A stretch of 6,278 nucleotides of DNA from Chloroflexota bacterium (GTDB lineage: Bacteria > Chloroflexota > Anaerolineae > 4572-78): contig JAJRSQ010000028.1 of NCBI GenBank assembly GCA_024278725.1, positions 1-6,278 on the forward strand, given 5' to 3'. The translations under genes and the position numbers were made by a program. This document shows positions 1-4,772 of this stretch, in pieces. The notes below the pieces were generated by a model. The model was not told the origin of the DNA, made no database searches, and was given only the letters and a program-made list of their open reading frames with translations. Position 1 is the first letter of the stretch. Every line of letters starts with the position of its first letter.

Positions 1-515
1 GTGCCGATGCCCACCAAATTCGGTTTGAAGGATGCCGAAAACGGCAAAAGAATGTCAGATAATCCAAATTTAATATATTGGTCGCCCAGCAGCACAAACG
101 CATGAAAGACGATGAAACCCAGCCCCGCCAGCGACAAAAATTCGTGCGTGCTGAAAACCATCGCGGGCGAAACCCGTTTTTTGAGCAATTTGGTGGAGAG
201 CAGCAGCCCCCACAGCGTCGAGAGCCAGATGAAGAAAAAACCCAGCAACGCCGACACGCGCGACATATACCAGTACGCGGGGCTGTCTGCCGCCAGCGGC
301 AACCCCATTGCCGCCAACTGCGTTTGCACCCCGGCGGAGAGAGTGTCGGGCAGGGCTTGCCGCAGCGTGTTTGCCAGCGGCGAAAAATCAATACTGTTGG
401 TGACGATGAGCATAATGATGATGAGCGCGGCTACTGCTCCCAGCGTGATGGCAGCGACCAGCGTGGCAATTTCCAAAATAAAGGGGGGCGATTGTGTATT
501 TTCTGAAATAGACAT
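1..515 (-). CDS. Ferric reductase-like transmembrane cytochrome (N-terminal part, cut by window edge)
   Basis: Reading frame open from an ATG at 515 to the left edge (171 codons, no stop). AGGAG lies 7 nt upstream (523-527), which fixes the start. Residues about 12-38 form a first membrane segment. A periplasm-like loop follows, then hydrophobic segments at about 84-107 and 123-143. His124 and His138 are 14 residues apart (H-x13-H), the spacing of one haem-ligand pair in the ferric reductase/NOX/YedZ-type domain. The stretches YWYMSRVSALLGF, LWGLLLSTKLL and DILLPFSASFKP fit this family as I know it. The expected role is moving electrons through the membrane via b-type haem; the second haem-ligand pair and any flavin/NAD domain would lie outside the window. 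It follows apbE on the same strand after 126 nt and has its own promoter-like region, a twin of the one before the first coiled-coil gene. The family is fairly sure; the electron donor and acceptor are unknown. Confidence 0.8.
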   Translation of the reverse strand, partial: MSISENTQSPPFILEIATLVAAITLGAVAALIIIMLIVTNSIDFSPLANTLRQALPDTLSAGVQTQLAAMGLPLAADSPAYWYMSRVSALLGFFFIWLSTLWGLLLSTKLLKKRVSPAMVFSTHEFLSLAGLGFIVFHAFVLLGDQYIKFGLSDILLPFSASFKPNLVGIG

Positions 516-569
516 GAAATCACTCCTGACAATTGATGTCCATAGTGTAGCAGAACGAATGGATATGAT

Positions 570-623
570 GGTTAATGGTATGTTATCCCAATGTTAAATC
601 TAGCTTAAATTTTTTGGGGATGG
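570..623 (-). promoter_or_regulatory. Promoter region with 11-bp-period direct repeats, upstream of the cytochrome gene
   Basis: On the plus strand GTTAAAT (593-599), spacer ctag, CTTAAAT (604-610) form two 7-bp direct repeats with one mismatch and an 11-bp period. This is the layout of OmpR/PhoB-family operators. Read on the minus strand they are followed after 7 nt by TAACAT (585-580), a plausible -10, with no good -35, as expected for an activated promoter. Transcription would start near 573, giving a leader of about 58 nt before the ATG at 515. The region aligns without gaps to 3631-3682 (40 of 52 bases equal). The regulator is not in the window and its signal is unknown. Confidence 0.6.
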
Positions 624-641
624 CGATTCGCCGGGGGGATG

Positions 642-1601
642 CTATTGCGGCGCATAAACTTCCGGCTGGCGCAAATACTGCCGGAATTGCGAGGTGTGCA
701 GAATGGTGTGCTCGCGGGTGTACAGCAACCCTTCCACATTGGGGAGCGCTTCCAGATACGCAAGCCCCGCTTTTGCGCCCAAGATGAGCGCGACCTTCGC
801 GTATACTTCCGCGACGGCGACGCGGCTGGCAATCACGGTGACGGTCAGCAAATCCGTATCGGCGGGTTTGCCCGTGCGCGGGTCAATCAGATGGTGTTGC
901 AACGTGTTGCCCCGCATCCAGCGCCGATTGAGGATGCTGGAGGTGGCAACCGCGCGGTTCGCCACGTACAGTTTGGTGACGGGGCGCGGTGCGCCGGGGG
1001 GATGAGGGAGTTCGACTGTCCACGCCGTGCGGTTTGGCGGCGCGCCGTAAGCGTACAAATCGCCGCCGGCGTTCACCAGAAATGCGCCCAGAGTCAGCAA
1101 CCGGTCGGCGACGCGGTCAACCGTCCACCCTTTGCCCATCCCACCCAAATCAAGCTTCAACCCGTCGGGTTTGACAATGCCGCGATTGTACGGTTTTAGC
1201 GTCACATGGGTAAAATTCAACCGCGCGGCGGACGCCCCATTGCCATTCAATGGCGATTGATGGCGTTCAACTTTTTCAAAACTGCGGTCATATCCGGCGG
1301 CTTCCAATTCCGGCAAAATCGTGGGGTCGAACAATCCGCCGGTGGCTGTTGCCGCCCATAGCGCAGACTGCACCGCGCTGAACAATATCGGGCTGGCGAT
1401 GAATTCATCGCCGGTGTGGTTGTTCAATTGCGACAACTCGCTGTGCGGGATGAAACGGCTCAAACGCCGTTCCATGCTGTTGAAGGTACTTTGAACGTCC
1501 AAAAGAATATCGGTGCTGTTGGGGGCGGAACTGTACAGCCATGTGTAAACGCGAGTGTTCATCGCTCTGAAGCCGTAGCCGTTCCAGTGCCAGTAAGTCA
1601 T
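642..1601 (-). CDS. apbE: FAD:protein FMN transferase (ApbE family)
   Basis: 319 residues from the ATG at 1601 (GGA 7 nt upstream). ApbE moves FMN from FAD to a Thr/Ser of target flavoproteins. Visible family motifs in order: FRAMNT (11-16, usual AMGT), RLSRFIPHSELSQLN (46-60), FDPT (91-94), LDLGGMGKGWTVDRVAD (150-166), LVNAGGDLYAYG (175-186), AVATSS (217-222), HHLIDPRTGKP (236-246) and a C-terminal VTVIA...AEVYAK (254-269). In the last motif the commonly described metal-binding pair of ADALAT type is replaced by Glu265 and Lys269. I see no signal peptide or lipobox, so it probably acts in the cytoplasm. An in-frame ATG at 1655 would add 18 residues, but it lies in the loop of a 14-bp hairpin and those residues do not look like ApbE. 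It sits 91 nt after the Pro-rich gene and just before a ferric-reductase-like cytochrome gene, a known kind of ApbE neighbourhood. Confidence 0.92.
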   Translation of the reverse strand: MTYWHWNGYGFRAMNTRVYTWLYSSAPNSTDILLDVQSTFNSMERRLSRFIPHSELSQLNNHTGDEFIASPILFSAVQSALWAATATGGLFDPTILPELEAAGYDRSFEKVERHQSPLNGNGASAARLNFTHVTLKPYNRGIVKPDGLKLDLGGMGKGWTVDRVADRLLTLGAFLVNAGGDLYAYGAPPNRTAWTVELPHPPGAPRPVTKLYVANRAVATSSILNRRWMRGNTLQHHLIDPRTGKPADTDLLTVTVIASRVAVAEVYAKVALILGAKAGLAYLEALPNVEGLLYTREHTILHTSQFRQYLRQPEVYAPQ

Positions 1602-1628
1602 AATTTTTTCCGATTGAAATTTTTTGTC

Positions 1629-1669
1629 GCGCAGATGCACACGGAGAACGGTCATGTGTGCATCTGCGC
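1629..1669 (-). repeat. Perfect 14-bp inverted repeat (stable hairpin) in the leader of apbE
   Basis: GCGCAGATGCACAC at 1629-1642 is the exact reverse complement of 1656-1669, with a 13-nt loop. It lies in the 91-nt gap between the stop of the Pro-rich gene (1693) and the apbE start (1601). On the minus strand it is followed by GACAAAAAATTTC, not a U-run, so it is not a standard intrinsic terminator. It may protect or process the mRNA or tune apbE expression relative to the upstream genes. An alternative in-frame ATG (1655-1653) sits in the loop. Confidence 0.75.
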
Positions 1670-1692
1670 TCTTAAGGGTAGATAGTTGACGG

Positions 1693-2199
1693 TTACGAGC
1701 CGCCGGTGACGTTTCCGCCACCACCGGCGGCGGGTGCGGGCGCGGGTGCTGCCGGCATCGAAATGACCGGCGGAGGCGGCGGTGCGGGCATGGGCGGCAA
1801 TGGCGCCAGCGTCGGAACCGGCGCAACTTGCGCGGTGACGGTGGTGTTATTTGCGCCGGAAACATTGCGCACCACCGTGTTAACGTTCCCCGCGATGGGG
1901 GTGGGAATGACCACCGATTTCACCGGCGCGACGGTCGGCACGGGCGGGAGTGTGGGCAGCGGGGTGAGCGTCGGGAGCGGTTCCGCCGAGAAATTCGGGG
2001 CGGTAATTGCGCCCGGCGATTGCGAGATGGTTTCGGCGGGGACGGAATTTGCTTTGGCGGTATCATCGTACCGGGCGAGCGCGCCCCATCCGCTCAACAG
2101 TGCGCCCATACTGGCGACGCCAATCATGAATTTTGCGGGTCGCCCCAGTTTATTCGGTTTGCGTTTCTTCGTTGTGGGTTTAGTCGTCATCGTGTTCAT
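1693..2199 (-). CDS. Small membrane-anchored Pro-rich protein, function unknown
   Basis: 168 residues from the ATG at 2199. ATGs at 2208 and 2190 are also possible: GGAG at 2203-2206 is 3 nt from the 2199 start and 12 nt from the 2190 start, so the start is not settled. A basic N-terminus (KKRKPNKLGRPAK, 11-23) leads into a single membrane segment (about 24-42), then a low-complexity outer region. That region holds Pro/Thr-rich stretches (75-101 and 127-157), a short Asn/Val/Thr patch (104-124) and a Gly-rich end (159-168). No enzyme motif is visible. SGAN at 114-117 resembles the SGAT/S flavinylation site but lacks the acceptor Thr/Ser. The gene overlaps the end of the second coiled-coil gene by 20 nt (11 nt with the 2190 start), which implies translational coupling and one operon with it. 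I do not recognise a family; it may be a wall-spanning or scaffold component. Confidence 0.72.
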   Translation of the reverse strand: MNTMTTKPTTKKRKPNKLGRPAKFMIGVASMGALLSGWGALARYDDTAKANSVPAETISQSPGAITAPNFSAEPLPTLTPLPTLPPVPTVAPVKSVVIPTPIAGNVNTVVRNVSGANNTTVTAQVAPVPTLAPLPPMPAPPPPPVISMPAAPAPAPAAGGGGNVTGGS

Positions 2200-2884
2200 T
2201 TTCTCCATCGTCGTCATTTCCGCCGTGGTCATCGTCGCCGTGGTCATCGTCGCCGGTGTATGAGCCGCTATTGCCACCGCTGTTGCTCGGCGGGGGGTTG
2301 TAGCTGGCAACGGCTGCCGCCGCCGCAGCGGCTTGGCGGTTGGAAATCTCATTGTATGCCATCTGTAAATCGGTATATAAACTTTCGACCTGCGCCCGCA
2401 GCGATGCTTCTTCCTGCTGCGCGGTGGTGGTCAGCGTCGCCAATTCGGTTTGGAATGTTTCATCCATCGTGGTGAGCGTTGCCTGCAATTCGTCTACCGT
2501 GGCTTGCGCCGTGGCTATTTGTTCATCCAGCTCGGCGTTTTTTGTTTCCGCTACCGCCAACTGGTCTTGCAGCGATTGCAATTGCGTGCCGTAATCGCTA
2601 TCGAGCTTTTCCAGCGTTTTGGTCAGCCCGTCGATTTGGGTTTGGTACTGTTTTTCAACTTCCGTCGCTTGTTGCTGATAGGCTTGCAGCGCCCCATCCT
2701 GAGTGGTCGCGGTTGCGGTCACCTCTGCCGGGGGGAGGGGGGTGGCGGGGGGCGCCACCGGCGATGTCGCCTCGGAGCCGCCGCCTTGCGCCAGCGCGCC
2801 GCCCATCAAATTCACCGTCATAATGACGATGACAATCAAAACCGTTAAAAAACCGGAAGCAATTAGTGAGGTATTTCGTTTCAT
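2180..2884 (-). CDS. Membrane-anchored coiled-coil protein with Asp/His-rich tail
   Basis: 234 residues from the ATG at 2884, chosen because AGGAG (2892-2896) stands 7 nt upstream and the peptide then begins as a clean signal-anchor; a longer in-frame reading from 2929 lacks this. Residues 8-32 are a hydrophobic membrane segment, possibly cleaved after ALAQ. A Pro/Thr/Ala linker (38-60) follows. Residues about 66-182 are rich in Gln/Glu/Ala/Leu with heptad spacing and no Pro, so a long coiled coil. An Ala run (185-192) and a Pro/Ser/Gly/Asn spacer come next. The tail at 211-234 has four Asp-Asp-Asp clusters mixed with His215, His220 and His231. Such a tail could bind Ca2+ or transition metals outside the cell; this is inference. 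The stop overlaps the start of the Pro-rich gene. It resembles the upstream coiled-coil protein in layout and in YQTQ-type repeats. No named family recognised. Confidence 0.78.
   Translation of the reverse strand: MKRNTSLIASGFLTVLIVIVIMTVNLMGGALAQGGGSEATSPVAPPATPLPPAEVTATATTQDGALQAYQQQATEVEKQYQTQIDGLTKTLEKLDSDYGTQLQSLQDQLAVAETKNAELDEQIATAQATVDELQATLTTMDETFQTELATLTTTAQQEEASLRAQVESLYTDLQMAYNEISNRQAAAAAAAVASYNPPPSNSGGNSGSYTGDDDHGDDDHGGNDDDGENEHDDD
2225..2254 (-). repeat. Tandem 15-bp repeat, two copies, coding for the Asp/His tail
   Basis: Two exact copies of GTGGTCATCGTCGCC (plus strand) at 2225-2239 and 2240-2254. On the coding strand each gives the pentapeptide GDDDH. Degenerate copies continue towards the stop codon, which suggests the tail grew by repeat slippage and may vary in length between strains. 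Confidence 0.8.
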
Positions 2885-3010
2885 AAAGGCTCTCCTAAAC
2901 TTTTTTGTCGGAAGGGGGGGAGGGTTCACTGTGTGTCGCCGCTCCCCTGAAACTTTATCGGATATGACCCTTCCGTGATTGAAAATAGCAAATAATGGAT
3001 AATAAGGCGT
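2885..3010 (-). other. 126-nt gap between the two coiled-coil genes, with inverted repeat and G-rich element
   Basis: An 8-bp perfect inverted repeat (CGGAAGGG at 2909-2916, CCCTTCCG at 2968-2975) encloses 51 nt; this is a long loop and only weak evidence of structure. The G-rich 15-mer at 2910-2924 recurs exactly at 3679-3693. No copy of the 11-bp-period direct repeat seen upstream of the first coiled-coil gene is present, and I see no terminator with a U-run. Readthrough from the first coiled-coil gene is therefore likely, but a weak separate promoter cannot be excluded. Confidence 0.45.
2892..2896 (-). promoter_or_regulatory. Ribosome binding site deciding the start of the second coiled-coil gene
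   Basis: AGGAG on the minus strand, 7 nt before the ATG at 2884. It supports this start over an in-frame ATG at 2929, whose extra 15 residues (Pro- and Lys-rich) precede the hydrophobic segment without similarity to the related upstream protein. Confidence 0.75.
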
Positions 3011-3559
3011 TTAACGTCCCAACTGCGACCATGCGGCGCTCAGGGCGGCTTGGGCTTCCTGAAGTTGCGCCACAAATTGCGCTTTCCGCTGTTCAAAACC
3101 CATTTGGGTTTGGGTGAGCTGGGTTTGGTAGGTGGTTTGGCGTTCTGCCAACGCGGTATTCAATTCGTCTGCCTGAGTGTTCAGCGCCGCCAGATTCTCT
3201 TCCTTTTGGGCGATTGCCTGCCGGTAAGTGTTTAATTGTTTGGCGGCGACTTCAATCTGCACCTGATATTCCGTCTGGCGGGCGTTGATGGTGCTTTGCA
3301 ATTCTTGGATGCGTTGTTCATATTGTGCCGCGCGTTCTGCCGTTGTTTGCTGTACCGTGGCGATTTGTGCCGAATAGTCGGTGCCGGCGACGGGGTTGCC
3401 GGCGCTGACGCTGGCGGCGACCTTGCTGTCTTTCACTATCAGGGTGGGCGCGGATGCCGGTCGGTTGGTGGCGATTGTCCACACCCCGATGCCCACGATA
3501 CTCACAATTAAAAACGTACTCAATCCACCGATTAACAGTAATTTTGTTAATGATCTCAT
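3011..3559 (-). CDS. Membrane-anchored coiled-coil protein, function unknown
   Basis: 182 residues from the ATG at 3559, with AAGGAG 6 nt upstream (3566-3571). Basic start (MRSLTK), one strong membrane segment (7-30), a short Pro/Ala/Val-rich linker (33-60), then about 120 residues (62-180) rich in Gln, Ala, Glu and Leu with heptad-like spacing and no Pro: an extended coiled coil, probably outside the membrane. Internal units of the form ER-x2-QY-x2-RI or RQT-x-YQ-x-QL recur near 75-84, 94-102 and 140-148, which suggests growth by duplication. It is the first gene behind a strong promoter-like region with a paired operator. Together with the second coiled-coil protein it looks like a pair of paralogous envelope rods or spacers. 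No named family or enzyme motif recognised. Confidence 0.8.
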   Translation of the reverse strand: MRSLTKLLLIGGLSTFLIVSIVGIGVWTIATNRPASAPTLIVKDSKVAASVSAGNPVAGTDYSAQIATVQQTTAERAAQYEQRIQELQSTINARQTEYQVQIEVAAKQLNTYRQAIAQKEENLAALNTQADELNTALAERQTTYQTQLTQTQMGFEQRKAQFVAQLQEAQAALSAAWSQLGR

Positions 3560-3630
3560 TGCGTACTCCTTTCGCTAAAATATAAAATGAATAATTTCGC
3601 TTCCAGCATACAACAATAGACGGTGGTATG

Positions 3631-3684
3631 GGTTAATTGGATATTAGGGGAATCTTAAATGTAGCTTAAATCTTTTGAGGAAGG
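3631..3684 (-). promoter_or_regulatory. Promoter region with perfect 11-bp-period direct repeats, upstream of the coiled-coil genes
   Basis: Plus strand CTTAAAT (3654-3660), spacer gtag, CTTAAAT (3665-3671): two identical 7-bp repeats with an 11-bp period, typical of OmpR/PhoB-family response regulator sites. On the minus strand they are followed after 7 nt by TAATAT (3646-3641), a good -10, while the -35 position holds only TTAAGC, as in activator-dependent promoters. The start would be near 3634, giving a leader of about 75 nt before the ATG at 3559. It is the twin of the region at 570-623. Confidence 0.65.
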
Positions 3685-3693
3685 GGGGGAGGG
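3679..3693. repeat. G-rich 15-mer, second copy at 2910-2924
   Basis: GGAAGGGGGGGAGGG is identical at 3679-3693 and 2910-2924. One copy lies directly upstream of the direct-repeat operator and the other in the leader of the second coiled-coil gene. It may be a shared regulatory element or a remnant of the duplication that produced the two coiled-coil genes. Low-complexity G-runs also occur elsewhere in the window, so chance is possible. Confidence 0.45.
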
Positions 3694-3740
3694 GTAAAGA
3701 AGGCGTAGGGTGGGCGTAGCGCGTATCGGGAATATGGCAG

Positions 3741-4772
3741 TTACTTTTGCCAAAAAGCGACCATGCCGGCTATCAGTGCGGCGTCATCCGCCCGTACCGA
3801 TTCGTCCAGTTCCACGTGGATGAAGACGCCGCCCGCCGTTTCGCCCTGTAAATTGCGCGTGCCGCACAGCTTTTTCCACTGCCCCGACCCGCACACGCCG
3901 ACGGTCAGCCCGGTGTTTTGCAGACTCTCCGCCAGCGATGCCGCCAGCGCGACACTTTCGGCGCGGCTGTTGCCCCCCAGTACCACTTGCGGGTAGCCGG
4001 GATGGTTGGCGGCGGAAAAGCCGTGAATCTGCAATACCACCGAGTCCCCTCCGGCGGCTGCGGCATGGATTGCCTGAAATACCGTTTGTGCGCTGTGCGC
4101 CGCGTCCGCCGAGCCGTCGGCGTTGGCGTAACGGTGCGCGCCCGCCACCAACAACGCCGAAGCATCCAGCACGCGGAAAATACCCAGCGCGATTTCCGGC
4201 GTGCCGGTATCGAACAGCGGATGGGGCGCTTCGATGATGAGGGTGTTTTGAGGGGCAATTCGGCGGGCGAAAATTCCCCAACCGCGCCGCACCGGCTTCT
4301 TTTCGCGCAATAAAACGCTGACCGCGCCCGCGTCGCCGTTGTCGGTGTAACGGAGCAACTCGTAGCCGTGTTGCGCCGCGAGAGCTTGCGTCTGCGCCGC
4401 CGAACCCTGCGCCATTGCTTGCCACAGCGCGGCAAAATCTGCCATCTCCGCGTCCGTTGGCGGCACAAAAAGGTTGCTCTTTGCCGTGGGGGCGGCGCGC
4501 TCCAACCGCGCAATCTGATTGGAAAAATTTCCCGCCAGCGGGCGCAGAGTCGGCGCGGGGGTGGGCGTGGCGGTCGGGGGGATGGGGGTCGGGGTGGCGG
4601 TCGGCAGGGGGGACACGGGCGAGACGGCGCGGAATGACGGCGTGGCGGTGACGGTCGGCGTGGCTGTTGGCGGGGCGGGTTTCGCGGTGGAACCCGTCGC
4701 CGGGGGTGTGCCGCACGCCGTCAGCAGGATAATGGTGGTGAAAAGCCCGAAAAGTGCGCGAAATTTCATCAT
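3741..4772 (-). CDS. Lipoprotein with possible zinc carboxypeptidase-fold hydrolase domain
   Basis: 343 residues. The first ATG (4772) overlaps the pgsC stop in ATGA; a second ATG at 4769 is equally possible. A lipoprotein signal ends in LTAC with Cys20, so the protein should be lipid-anchored outside the cytoplasmic membrane. Residues about 30-76 are a Pro/Thr linker of the TPTP type. The globular part (about 80-343) carries IIEAPHPLFDTGTPE (179-193; His184, Asp188, Glu193), AGAHR (210-214), VVLQIHGFS (245-253; His250) and near the end FIHVELDESVR (317-327; Glu321). His/Glu near the start, a His in a hydrophobic strand and a late Glu followed by Arg resemble N-formylglutamate amidohydrolase and poly-gamma-glutamate hydrolase type zinc enzymes. 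I infer a metallohydrolase and cannot prove it. Cys294 and Cys303 could pair. Coupling to pgsC suggests a role in making, anchoring or trimming the polymer. Confidence 0.82.
   Translation of the reverse strand: MMKFRALFGLFTTIILLTACGTPPATGSTAKPAPPTATPTVTATPSFRAVSPVSPLPTATPTPIPPTATPTPAPTLRPLAGNFSNQIARLERAAPTAKSNLFVPPTDAEMADFAALWQAMAQGSAAQTQALAAQHGYELLRYTDNGDAGAVSVLLREKKPVRRGWGIFARRIAPQNTLIIEAPHPLFDTGTPEIALGIFRVLDASALLVAGAHRYANADGSADAAHSAQTVFQAIHAAAAGGDSVVLQIHGFSAANHPGYPQVVLGGNSRAESVALAASLAESLQNTGLTVGVCGSGQWKKLCGTRNLQGETAGGVFIHVELDESVRADDAALIAGMVAFWQK

Noticed and set aside
622..632. GGCGATTCGCC palindrome after apbE as terminator
   Set aside because: Stem of only 4 bp with a 3-nt loop and an A-run, not a U-run, on the transcribed strand.
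1629..1669. Hairpin as intrinsic terminator of the upstream genes
   Set aside because: No U-run follows on the minus strand (GACAAAAAATTTC), and on the plus strand TCTTAAGG follows.
1848..1859. SGAN in the Pro-rich protein as a flavinylation site for ApbE
   Set aside because: The acceptor Thr/Ser after GA is replaced by Asn and no FMN-binding domain surrounds it.
642..1865. ApbE frame open upstream to 1865, giving a 407-residue protein
   Set aside because: The extra N-terminus is Arg/Pro-rich low complexity from the antiphase reading of the Pro-rich gene; ApbE similarity begins only after the ATG at 1601.
1706..2263. Plus-strand Gly/Val/Thr-rich frame opposite the Pro-rich gene
   Set aside because: It is the complement of Pro/Ala-rich codons in a GC-rich gene; no ribosome binding site and no domain.
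2730..2752. G-quadruplex-like tract in the second coiled-coil gene
   Set aside because: The G-runs are explained by Pro/Ala codons on the other strand; no independent sign of function.
2180..2929. Longer start at 2929 for the second coiled-coil protein
   Set aside because: No ribosome binding site there, while the ATG at 2884 has AGGAG at 7 nt and a normal signal-anchor.
3918..4313. Plus-strand frames opposite the lipoprotein
   Set aside because: Arg-rich low-complexity products typical of antisense frames in GC-rich DNA.
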